This document shows, in pieces, positions 53,448 to 62,600 of a DNA stretch of 64,000 nt. Location of the stretch: assembly GCA_947623915.1 (NCBI GenBank), contig CANQIB010000013.1:1-64000 (forward strand), in the 5' to 3' direction. The notes under the pieces are model-generated. The model was not told the origin of the DNA, did no database searches, and saw only the letters and a list, made by a program, of their open reading frames with translations. The stretch comes from an uncultured Ruminiclostridium sp. GTDB lineage: Bacteria > Bacillota > Clostridia > Oscillospirales > Ruminococcaceae. The position numbers and the translations under genes are program-made. Within the stretch, counting starts at the first letter, position 1, and each line of letters starts with the position of its first letter.

Positions 53448-55571
53448 ATGTTTGAAAATTACAAAGTATTCAAAACGATGTTTGCAGGCAGAGAACTGAC
53501 CGTTGAAACGGGTAAGGTCTGTGGACTTGCAAACGGTTCATGCTGGATACGCTACGGCGAATCGGTAGTTATGGTAAACGCTACCGCAAGCCCCAAGCCG
53601 CGTGACGGTATCGACTTTTTCCCGCTGGCGGTAGATTACGAAGAGAAGCTGTATTCGGTAGGAAAGATCCCCGGAGGATTTTTAAAGAGAGAGGGAAGAC
53701 CCAGCGAGAAGGCTATTCTTTATTCCCGCGTGGTGGACAGACCTATGCGTCCGCTTTTCCCCAAGGATATGAGAAATGACGTCGCTATCGTTATGACTGT
53801 GCTTGCGGTCGATCCCGACACTCAGCCGGAGATACTGTCCATGATAGGCGCGTCGGTGGCGGTTTCGATTTCGGATATCCCGTGGAACGGTCCTATAGGC
53901 GGTATTTCGGTCGGACTGGTCGACGGCGAGATCGTACTTATGCCGAATGCGGAGCAAAGAGCAAAATCGGATCTTCAGCTTACCGTTGCTTCCAGCGAGA
54001 AAAAGGTCGTAATGATAGAAGCCGGCGCAAATGAGGTAGACGACGATACAATGCTCAAGGCTATAATGGCGGGGCATGAGGAGATAAACAAGTCGCTCAT
54101 ACCTTTCATAAAGGATATTCAGGCTCAAATAGGCAAGCCTAAGTTCTCTTTCCCCTCTATGGATGTAGATCACGATTTGTTTGAGGCTATCAAGGAGCAG
54201 TACACCGAAAAGGTCAAATACGCGCTTGATACCGATGACAAGAATATCCGCGAGGAGCGTTTACAGCCCATAAAGGACGAGATACACGCTCAGTATGACG
54301 AACAGTATCCCGAACAGGGCGCTATGATAGACGAATGTATCTACAAGCTGCAAAAGTTTATTGTAAGACGTTGGCTGTTGGACGAACAGAAGCGTGTGGA
54401 CGGCAGAGGCATGGACGAGATGCGTCCTCTTGCCGCAGAGGTAGGATTTTTGCCGCGTGTTCACGGTTCGGGTCTGTTTACCAGAGGACAGACTCAGGTA
54501 ATGACAGTAACGACGCTCGGTCCGGTCAGCGACAGCCAGAAGCTCGACGGCCTGGACGACGAGGATATGAAGAGATATATGCACCATTACAATTTCCCGG
54601 CATATTCCGTCGGCGAAACAAAGGCAAGCAGAGGTCCCGGACGCCGCGAAATAGGTCACGGCGCGTTGGCTCAGCGTGCTTTGGAGCCGGTAATTCCGTC
54701 AGTCGAGGAATTTCCGTATGCCATAAGACTGGTATCCGAGGTGCTTTCCTCTAACGGCTCGACCTCTCAGGCATCTATCTGCGGTTCTACTTTGTCGCTT
54801 ATGGACGCCGGTGTTCCGATAAAAGCACCCGTTGCGGGTATTTCCTGCGGACTTATAACCGAGGGCGACCGTTGGATGACAATGGTGGATATACAGGGAC
54901 TTGAGGACTTCTTCGGAGATATGGACTTTAAGGTAGGCGGTACTCATAAGGGTATAACCGCTATACAGATGGACCTTAAAATAGACGGTCTTACTCCCGA
55001 AATAATCAAGGACGCTTTTGCGAAGACTCACAAGGCAAGGGATTATATCCTTGACGAGATAATACTCAAGGCTATCCCCGCACCCAGACCTACCGTCAAT
55101 AAATACGCGCCCAAAATGCTCAACACCAAAGTTCCCGTTGATAAGATACGCGATGTTATCGGTACGGGCGGCAAGGTCATCCAGAAGCTGTGCGCTGATT
55201 TTGAAGTGAAGATAGATGTAGATGAGGACGGAAACGTATTCGTTTGCGGACAGGATCTCGAAAAGGCAAATAACTGCATAGCGATGATAAAGGCGATAAC
55301 TTCTCCCCCTGAGATAGGCGCTATCTATAAGGGCAAGGTCGTTCGTATAATGAGCTTTGGCGCTTTTGTTGAGATAGCTCCCGGCAAGGACGGAATGGTA
55401 CACGTTTCAGAACTGGAAAACCGCAGAGTTGAAAAGGTCGAGGACGTAGTGTCTATAGGCGATGAAATAATCGTAAAGGTTTTGGATATCGACAACCAAG
55501 GCAAGATAAGACTTTCCAGAAAGGCTGCGCTTGCCGATATAGAAGCAAAGAAAAAATCGGATAATGCTTAA
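53448..55571 (+). CDS. pnp: Polynucleotide phosphorylase
   Basis: A 707-residue phosphorolytic 3'-5' exoribonuclease and degradosome component. Two RNase PH-like domains (residues about 10-220 and 315-540) flank a helical linker. Active-site segments include FPAYSVGETKASRGPGRREIGHG cut as SRGPGRREIGHGALAQRALE and SNGSTSQASICGSTLSLMDAG (cut here as SNGSTSQASICGSTLSLM). KH (VIGTGGKVIQKLC) and S1 (IYKGKVVRIMSFGAFVEI) domains follow. The PH-core Asp residues are in DIQGLEDFFGDMDFK. AAGGAGG precedes the ATG. A terminator follows. Confidence 0.98.
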   Translation: MFENYKVFKTMFAGRELTVETGKVCGLANGSCWIRYGESVVMVNATASPKPRDGIDFFPLAVDYEEKLYSVGKIPGGFLKREGRPSEKAILYSRVVDRPMRPLFPKDMRNDVAIVMTVLAVDPDTQPEILSMIGASVAVSISDIPWNGPIGGISVGLVDGEIVLMPNAEQRAKSDLQLTVASSEKKVVMIEAGANEVDDDTMLKAIMAGHEEINKSLIPFIKDIQAQIGKPKFSFPSMDVDHDLFEAIKEQYTEKVKYALDTDDKNIREERLQPIKDEIHAQYDEQYPEQGAMIDECIYKLQKFIVRRWLLDEQKRVDGRGMDEMRPLAAEVGFLPRVHGSGLFTRGQTQVMTVTTLGPVSDSQKLDGLDDEDMKRYMHHYNFPAYSVGETKASRGPGRREIGHGALAQRALEPVIPSVEEFPYAIRLVSEVLSSNGSTSQASICGSTLSLMDAGVPIKAPVAGISCGLITEGDRWMTMVDIQGLEDFFGDMDFKVGGTHKGITAIQMDLKIDGLTPEIIKDAFAKTHKARDYILDEIILKAIPAPRPTVNKYAPKMLNTKVPVDKIRDVIGTGGKVIQKLCADFEVKIDVDEDGNVFVCGQDLEKANNCIAMIKAITSPPEIGAIYKGKVVRIMSFGAFVEIAPGKDGMVHVSELENRRVEKVEDVVSIGDEIIVKVLDIDNQGKIRLSRKAALADIEAKKKSDNA

Positions 55572-55585
55572 TTAAACAGACTGAC

Positions 55586-55619
55586 GCCCGCGTTATGACA
55601 TTAGCGCGGGTGTTTTTTT
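55586..55619 (+). terminator. pnp terminator
   Basis: CGCCCGCG ... CGCGGGTG stem over a 12-nt loop followed by seven T residues. Confidence 0.88.
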
Positions 55620-55620
55620 A

Positions 55621-55649
55621 TTGACATTTGAATTTGACGATGTTACAAT
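55621..55649 (+). promoter_or_regulatory. Promoter of the first BspA-like gene
   Basis: TTGACA (55621-55626), 17 bp, TACAAT (55644-55649), directly behind the pnp terminator and about 45 nt before the start codon. Confidence 0.8.
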
Positions 55650-55696
55650 TTAAATATAATTGCATTATCATCCCGTTTTTTGAGAGAGGGGAAAGT

Positions 55697-58033
55697 ATGT
55701 TAAAAACGATATTATCTTTTTCGGCGCTGCTTTTTTGCGCTTTTGTCTGCTGTATAACGGCTTCGGCGGAAACAAGCGGAGAGTGGGAATATAAGATACT
55801 TAGCAGCGGGAACATATACATAACAGGCTACAGCGGAAATTCTTCGATAGTAGATGTACCTGAGCAGTTAGACGGGCGCACGGTGGTGGAGGTTTATATA
55901 GAATGTTTTGACGGTCACAAGGAAATTGACACGGTAAATTTTTCCTCTTACATTGACAGTATCTATACGGCTTCCGATAATGACTACCAAGTTTATATAA
56001 AGAATTATAACGTTGCGGAGGATAACCCAAAATTTTGTTCTGTAGACGGAGTCGTATTTACCGAGGATATGACGTCGCTCAAGCTGTATCCGTCAGGACG
56101 GACCGACGAGGAATATGTTATACCCGACAAGGTCGACCAAATAATGAGCTATGCGTTTTATAAAACCTCTTTAAAACAAATCAAATTCCCGTCCGGCTTA
56201 TCATATTTATCGGAAAATGCAATATGCTTTTGCCCCAAGCTGACTTCCGTCACCATTCCGGCGGAATACGGGGACGACAATTTTGAAACGATGTTTGAGG
56301 GTTGCAGCGCCTTGACGGATATTTATGTTGAGGAGGGCAACAGCGACTTTAAAAGTATAGACGGAGTATTGTACAGCCGCTACGGTGTAACGCTGATAAA
56401 ATATCCGAACGGGCGCAAAGACGAAAAATATACTGTGCCTAATTCGACGGAAAGCATAGAACAAGGCGCTTTTAACGCCTGTGAATTTCTGAAAGAAGTA
56501 TATATACCTGACAGCGTGACGAATATCATGAACGCTGTATTTGAAAATTGTACCTCTCTGGAAAAAGTAAGATTATCCGAAAACGTTAATACTATATCGT
56601 ATAAATTGTTCAGCGGCTGTTCAAATCTGAAAAATATTACTTTGCCGGACAGCGTAGTTGATATCGAGAGTTATGCGTTTTACCAAAGCGGGCTGACAGA
56701 GATGTTTATAGGCGATAATATCGAATATATCTACGAGGGAGCGTTCGCCGAGTGCGGTTCTCTTTGTAAGTTTACCACATCCGACGACCAAAAGTATTAT
56801 TATGCCGATGAAGACGGTGTGTTAAAAACTTACGACTGGCTCGTTTGCTATCCGGCAGGTAAGACCGATGAAAAATACAAAGCCGACTGTCCTAGGATAC
56901 ATTCTTATGCTTTCTGCGGCTGTGAAAATTTAAAAGAGGTCACGTTATGCGACGGGACGGGGACCATACCGTTAAGTTGTTTTGAAAACTGTACCAATCT
57001 GCAAAAATTAAACGGAACAGACAGCGTAATAAAGGTAGAAACTGACGCTTTTTTAAACACAGCGCTGATAAACGACAGTTCCGATGATATAGTATATTTG
57101 GGCAATATAGCGATAAGCTGCTCGCCGGATATAACCGAGGCTGTGCTGAAGGAAGGAACTACCGTTATGGCTGATTCTTTGTTTTCGTTCTGCAAAGACT
57201 TGGTATATGCGTCTGTTCCCGAAGGGGTAACAAGTATAAGCGACCACGCTTTTTCAAATTGCTATTCGCTGTCGGCGGTTACGCTGCCCGAAAGCCTTAC
57301 CGAGATAGAAATGTCTGCTTTTACCGACTGTTGGTCATTAAAGAATATTACCTTGCCTAAAAATTTGGAAACAATTTACGGATTTGCATTTTACGGCTGC
57401 AAAGCGCTCAAAGAAATAATTTTGCCGGAAAAAATTACACGGTTGGATATAGGGACATTTGAACATTGTAATTCGCTTGAACATATTTTTCTCCCGCAGA
57501 GCATAAGCGAAATAGATTCCTACGCCTTCTCAAACTGTGATTCGTTAAAAAATATAACTCTACCAAAAAATTTGGAGATACTGAATATGGGCATTTTTTA
57601 CGGTTGTGAAGGCTTACAAACTATCGAAATACCAGAAAAAGTAAACTCTATAGAAGTGAATGCTTTTGAAGACTGCGTAAATCTGAAAAGTGTGTATTTT
57701 CACAAAAACATTTCGGAGATAGGAGACAGCTCGTTTAACGGTTGTGTGTCTTTGGACGGGATATATTACGAGGGGACCGACGCACAATGGAAAAAAGTCA
57801 TGCTTGGAGAAGAAAACGAGCCGCTGGAAAACTCCGTTTTATATCCCGAAGCCGAGCCGGTAGACGCTTGGTCGGCACAGTTGTCCGACAGCACGTCAAC
57901 GACCGTCGTAACGGGGAGCGGGGGAGTGCGCAGCACAAATATTTTGTCTTATATTATAGGCATACCGTCCGCCGTTTTATTGGTCATAGGATCAACAATA
58001 ATGATCATAAGAAAGATAAAAAATAAGTCTTAA
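55697..58033 (+). CDS. BspA-like leucine-rich-repeat surface protein
   Basis: A 778-residue secreted protein: a signal peptide (TILSFSALLFCAFVCCITASA) followed by about fifteen LRR_5 (TpLRR/BspA) repeats of 22-24 residues, for example SLKNITLPKNLETIYGFAF and CENLKEVTLCDGTGTIPLSCF. Two segments (DGVLYSRYGVTLIKYPNG and related) interrupt the repeats. The end has a membrane helix (YIIGIPSAVLLVIGSTIMII) and a basic tail RKIKNKS, so it is probably membrane-anchored; no LPxTG was seen. BspA-like proteins often bind host or community surfaces. The ORF-track start lies 69 bp upstream; GAGAGGGGAAAG supports 55697. A bidirectional terminator follows. Confidence 0.9.
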   Translation: MLKTILSFSALLFCAFVCCITASAETSGEWEYKILSSGNIYITGYSGNSSIVDVPEQLDGRTVVEVYIECFDGHKEIDTVNFSSYIDSIYTASDNDYQVYIKNYNVAEDNPKFCSVDGVVFTEDMTSLKLYPSGRTDEEYVIPDKVDQIMSYAFYKTSLKQIKFPSGLSYLSENAICFCPKLTSVTIPAEYGDDNFETMFEGCSALTDIYVEEGNSDFKSIDGVLYSRYGVTLIKYPNGRKDEKYTVPNSTESIEQGAFNACEFLKEVYIPDSVTNIMNAVFENCTSLEKVRLSENVNTISYKLFSGCSNLKNITLPDSVVDIESYAFYQSGLTEMFIGDNIEYIYEGAFAECGSLCKFTTSDDQKYYYADEDGVLKTYDWLVCYPAGKTDEKYKADCPRIHSYAFCGCENLKEVTLCDGTGTIPLSCFENCTNLQKLNGTDSVIKVETDAFLNTALINDSSDDIVYLGNIAISCSPDITEAVLKEGTTVMADSLFSFCKDLVYASVPEGVTSISDHAFSNCYSLSAVTLPESLTEIEMSAFTDCWSLKNITLPKNLETIYGFAFYGCKALKEIILPEKITRLDIGTFEHCNSLEHIFLPQSISEIDSYAFSNCDSLKNITLPKNLEILNMGIFYGCEGLQTIEIPEKVNSIEVNAFEDCVNLKSVYFHKNISEIGDSSFNGCVSLDGIYYEGTDAQWKKVMLGEENEPLENSVLYPEAEPVDAWSAQLSDSTSTTVVTGSGGVRSTNILSYIIGIPSAVLLVIGSTIMIIRKIKNKS

Positions 58034-58063
58034 CATTTAAATGCTGTTTTACTATATTTAATC

Positions 58064-58097
58064 AAAAAAAGCACTAATTTTAGGTTAGTGCTTTTTA
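58064..58097. terminator. Bidirectional terminator between BspA-like gene 1 and the recombinase cassette
   Basis: AAAAAGCACTAA pairs perfectly with TTAGTGCTTTTT around TTTTAGG. A/T runs on both sides mean it can stop the first BspA gene and also any leftward transcript leaving the recombinase cassette. Confidence 0.85.
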
Positions 58098-58133
58098 TGA
58101 TTATCTTAAACAGATTAAAGAATATAAAATAAA

Positions 58134-58155
58134 GTTTCATTTATCATACACATAA
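58134..58155. repeat. Left arm of a perfect 22-bp inverted repeat
   Basis: The sequence beginning GTTTCATTTATCATACACAT recurs as an exact reverse complement at 59510-59531. No mismatch occurs over 22 bp, and neither arm extends further. It is located 36 bp after the bidirectional terminator and 152 bp before the recombinase start. Confidence 0.9.
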
Positions 58156-58178
58156 AGTAAATAAATTTCTATGTTTTT

Positions 58179-58207
58179 ATTCTATAACATTTAAAACAAA
58201 TTGTCAA
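58179..58207 (-). promoter_or_regulatory. Outward-facing promoter next to the left repeat
   Basis: On the minus strand TTGACA (58202-58207), 17 bp, TAGAAT (58179-58184). It fires left through the repeat and towards the bidirectional terminator at 58064-58097. If the segment between the inverted repeats flips, this promoter would face the giant BspA-like gene at 59664. Confidence 0.75.
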
Positions 58208-58306
58208 TACTTTATTAAAATTATTTTTTAGGCTTTTGGTGTTCTCTTTCTGTTTTTTTACCGGAAAAAGTATTATAATTGAAATAAAAAGATGGAGTGA
58301 TTTGAT

Positions 58307-59362
58307 TTGAAAAGGTCAACAATATGTAGGTCAACATTGAATTTGCGTGAAGAAAGCACTTTTCAGAAGCCTTTGTACAAACGAAAACATTTTAACGTAT
58401 ACTCAATAAAATGCAAAGAAAAGGAAGCTCTGCTGAATAATACGATAAATTTAGTAAATTCAAGACTTAATTATATTACGGTTTCCTCTTTAATGTTTGA
58501 ATGGCTCAACAGTATCTCTCTTACGGTAAAACAGTCTACTTATCAAAAATATGAATGTCTTATCAGGAACCACATATATCTGACCGAGTTTGGCAATATA
58601 GGTATTCATGATTTAAATTGCAAGATGATTAACGAATTTGCCTCTAAACTTATGAAAAAACTGTCTGCAAAGAGTGTAAACGATATTCTGGTTATATTGA
58701 ATTTAGGTCTGGCATATGCCGAGGATGTGTATAATACGCAAAAGCCAAAATTCCATTTTGTAAAAGAACCGTTAAAAGACATGAGAGTTTTATCGTTGGA
58801 AGAGCAAAGATGTCTTGAAACGTATTTATGCAAGGATATGGATATTTGTAAACTGGGCGTCTTGCTGGCACTTTATACAGGTATTCGTGTGGGAGAATTA
58901 TGTGCATTACAATGGGAAGATATAAAAAACGACGGTATCGTTATTTCAAAAACCATGCACAGGATCAAAAAAGGTAATAGTACGGTTTTAGAGATAACCG
59001 AACCTAAAACCAAGAAATCCAACAGGATAATTCCGATGCCGGAATTTCTTTCAGGCTATATTGAGCAATACCGAGCAAGCGGCTCTTTTTTGCAGTTGGA
59101 AAACGGCAAAGTGGTAGAACCGCGTTTAATGCAGTATAAATTTGACAAATATATAATGAAATGCGGACTACCGCATACAAATTTTCATGCGCTTAGGCAT
59201 ACTTTTGCAACACGTTGCGTGGAAGCAGGCTTTGATATAAAATCGCTTTCCGAAATTTTGGGTCACACCGACGTAAGGACGACTCTCAACAAATATGTAC
59301 ATTCATCATTTGAACAAAAAAGAAAAAATATGTCGCTTTTATCTCCGGCAACGGATATTTAA
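58307..59362 (+). CDS. Tyrosine recombinase flanked by inverted repeats
   Basis: A 351-residue integrase/recombinase of the XerC/D-like superfamily. The core-binding SAM-like domain spans about residues 58-150 (TVSSLMFEWLNSISLTVKQSTYQKYE cut as SSLMFEWLNSISLTVKQS). The catalytic domain has Arg194 (TGIRVGEL), a Lys in PKTKKSNR, HALRHTFAT (His294, Arg297), His320 (LGHTDVRTT) and Tyr330 (NKY). All residues are present, so it should be active. The start is TTG with GGAG upstream and a TATAAT at 58274-58279. It has no excisionase, no phage genes and no att-like direct repeats beside it, but perfect 22-bp inverted repeats flank it. Confidence 0.92.
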   Translation: MKRSTICRSTLNLREESTFQKPLYKRKHFNVYSIKCKEKEALLNNTINLVNSRLNYITVSSLMFEWLNSISLTVKQSTYQKYECLIRNHIYLTEFGNIGIHDLNCKMINEFASKLMKKLSAKSVNDILVILNLGLAYAEDVYNTQKPKFHFVKEPLKDMRVLSLEEQRCLETYLCKDMDICKLGVLLALYTGIRVGELCALQWEDIKNDGIVISKTMHRIKKGNSTVLEITEPKTKKSNRIIPMPEFLSGYIEQYRASGSFLQLENGKVVEPRLMQYKFDKYIMKCGLPHTNFHALRHTFATRCVEAGFDIKSLSEILGHTDVRTTLNKYVHSSFEQKRKNMSLLSPATDI

Positions 59363-59440
59363 CTCTTCCTAAAACCGGCTCTCCCATACCGTATTTATCT
59401 CAAGCTGCGATGTGCGGATATTCAAGAAATATTTAAATGT

Positions 59441-59488
59441 AAACAGCATAACATTCGATGTTTTTGGCATTAGGATGTTATGCTGTTT
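59441..59488 (+). repeat. 14-bp inverted repeat behind the recombinase gene
   Basis: AAACAGCATAACAT (59441-59454) pairs exactly with ATGTTATGCTGTTT (59475-59488), loop 20 nt. With no T-run after it, it may be a weak recombinase terminator or a recombinase accessory site. It lies inside the segment bounded by the 22-bp repeats. Confidence 0.75.
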
Positions 59489-59509
59489 CGCTTTGTCGCG
59501 CCGTTTCGC

Positions 59510-59531
59510 TTATGTGTATGATAAATGAAAC
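59510..59531. repeat. Right arm of the perfect 22-bp inverted repeat
   Basis: This is the exact reverse complement of 58134-58155. It lies 133 bp upstream of the second BspA-like gene. The remaining stretch to that gene (59532-59663) is AT-rich and has no convincing sigma-A promoter. Confidence 0.9.
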
Positions 59532-59663
59532 CGCGCTCTGCATATATTATTCCCTCTGCCGATAAGCGCTATTCAACCGTTTATCATCATTTTTATCAAG
59601 GTAGTTTTGAATCAAAAAGGGATTTTATCACCTTTAAATATTTATCTATGAGGAGATGTTTTA

Positions 59664-62600
59664 ATGAAAGCTAAGAAGATTATAGCAGATGTTTTGGCGA
59701 TTTCCATGACGGTAACCGCAATATCCTCGGCTTTACCGACATATGCAGAAAGCCGGCCGACTTTCGGATCATCATCAAACGCGGGTGTACAGGAAACTGC
59801 TGGGCAGTCGCATATTGATAAAGATTCTGAAAAAACCGACATCGTTTCCAACGACAAAACGGTAGAGAAAAACAGCAACGCATCCGTTCAGGTGAACAAT
59901 AATTTTGAATTAGCCGACCCCCAGCCTGCTCCCATTCCCGTGAAATCGGAAACATACGGGGCATATGAATATGATGTGCTTAGCAATGGTACTATAGAGA
60001 TCACTTCTTTTAGCGGTACTTCTGCTAATGTATATATTCCTTCGTCGATTGATAATAAGGATGTTTCGTCGATCGGATACGGCTGTTTTGAGGATAATGC
60101 ATATCTGCAAACTGTAACAATACCTGATTCTGTCGTACAGATTGAAAATAACGCTTTTTCGGGCTGCACTTCGCTTAACAGCGTGACACTTTCTAAAAAT
60201 TTAACTACGTTAGGATATAGTGCTTTTGATGGTTGCACAGCTCTTTCATCGATAGAAATACCAAAATCTCTTACCAACGTTTATACAAGTGGGCGGAACG
60301 GAGCGTTTTCTAATTCCGGACTTAAATCCGTTACATTTGAAGACGGAATAACAAATATACCCGATTGTCTGTTTTACTATTGTGCTTCAATAGAAAAGAT
60401 AATCATACCCGATACCGTTTTAACAATCGGATCAAGTGCATTTGAAAGCTGTACTGGACTTACTAAGATAGATATTCCTGACAATGTGCTGGAAATCGGC
60501 AGTAACGCTTTTTCGGGCTGCACTTCGCTTAACAGCGTGACACTTTCCAAAAATTTAAAAACGTTATATAGTGCTTTTAATGGTTGTACCGCTCTTTCAT
60601 CGATAGAAATACCAAAATCTCTTACTAACGTTTATACAAGTGGGCGGGACGGAGCGTTTTCTGATTCCGGACTTAAATCCGTTACATTTGAAGACGGAAT
60701 AACAAATATACCCGATTGTCTGTTTTACTATTGTGCTTCAATAGAAAAGATAATCATACCCGATACCGTTTTAACAATCGGATCAAGTGCATTTGAAAGC
60801 TGTACTGGACTTACTAAGATAGACATTCCTGACAATGTGTTGGAAATCGGCAGTAGCGCTTTTTCGGGCTGCTCTTCGCTTAACAGTGTGAAACTTTCCA
60901 AAAATTTAACTACGTTAGAAAATAGTGCTTTTAATGGTTGTACCGCTCTTACATCAATAGAGATACCGAAATCTCTTATCAATGTTGGCGATGACTGGTA
61001 CGGCGGAGTATTTGCCAACACAGGACTTAAATCCGTTACCTTTGAAACGGGCACGACACAGATACCGAATAATCTGCTCTATAACTGCACGACTTTAGAT
61101 AAGATCACTATACCCGATACCGTTTTAAAAATCGGAGATTCCGCATTTGAAAACTGTACAGGACTTACAAATATAATTATTCCCGGTAATGTTACCGAAA
61201 TAGGTTCCAACGCGTTTAGTGACTGTGTCGGTCTTACTAAAATTGATATGTCTGGCGGAGTTACCAAGATTGGCAATTATGCGTTTAATAATTGCAGCGC
61301 GCTGGATTTCGTTGTACTGCCAAAAACCGTTAAAGAAATAGGCTTCGGTGTATTTAACGGTTGTAAAACGATAAAAAAGATCGAGATACCCGAAGGCATA
61401 AATACTCTACCGTCGCAATTATTTGAAGGATGTACTTCGCTTACAGATGTAACTATTCCCGAAACTGTTACCGTAATAGAGGATGAAGTATTCAAAAATT
61501 GTGACGCATTAACAGAAATATCTATTCCGGATAGTGTTACCGATATACAATGGTATGCGTTTTACGATTGTGACGGATTAGTATCTGTAATTTTGCCTAA
61601 ATCGCTTAAAGCTGTAACTTATGAATGTTTTTATGACTGTGATAAATTGGCTGAGGTAACTATACAGGATTCCGTTACGGAAATACAAATCGAAGCATTT
61701 TATTCTTGTGATGTTCTTAAATCCGTGAAAATAGGAAATAATGTAACTAAAATTGAGGAAAATGCGTTTCGTGCATGTCATGCTCTTACCGATATAGTAC
61801 TGCCTAAATCGGTTACTGAGATTGATGAAAATGCTTTTGCCGAATGTGTCAATTTGACAGATGTCACCGTTTATCCCAGTGTATCATCTATTCCTACAAG
61901 CGTTTTTTCCTATCCCACAAAGATGACAATGCACGGATATGCCGGAACATATGCTGAACAGTATGCTAAGGACAGAAATATGAAGTTTGCAGCTCTGCCC
62001 AAAATCAGCGCGGATAAAATAACTGTTGATATTCCGGATTGCAGATATATCGGAGAACAAATAAAGCCTGAATTTAAACTTATTGACAGTGATGGATATG
62101 TTTTAAAGGACGGAAGTGATTTTACTGTCGTTTCATATGGCGATAACTTAAAAGTAGGCAAGGGAAGCGTATCAATAATGCTGACCGGCATAATGTATGA
62201 GGGCACTATTGATACTAGCTTTAACATTATTCCTGCTTATATAGGTGACGGAAACTGTGACTCTGACGGTCGTGTTTACTTTAACGGTTGGTATCTTAAC
62301 GAAGGCACCGACTACACGGTAGAGCGCAGATATGATCTTGACACAATGGGTTATGAATTTACCTTTACAGGCTTGGGTAGTTTTACCGGAACGTATATTT
62401 TAAGCGAAAATGCAAACCCGTTGTTTACTTACAATAATGACCAATATGAAGACATTAACAATTTAAACATAAACTGGGATCTTGATTTTTCGCTTGCCGA
62501 TGATTCTGTATGGGCGTCTGTCGATAAGGTGGAGGCTGTATGGTATCAAGACGGGCGTACCGCGTGCGGTCTCGGTGTTCAGACGGTTAATTCCGGCTGG

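Noticed and set aside
58134-59531. Small insertion sequence with terminal repeats and tyrosine recombinase
   Set aside because: No target-site duplication flanks the repeats, and the outward promoter layout fits inversion better. Not fully excluded.
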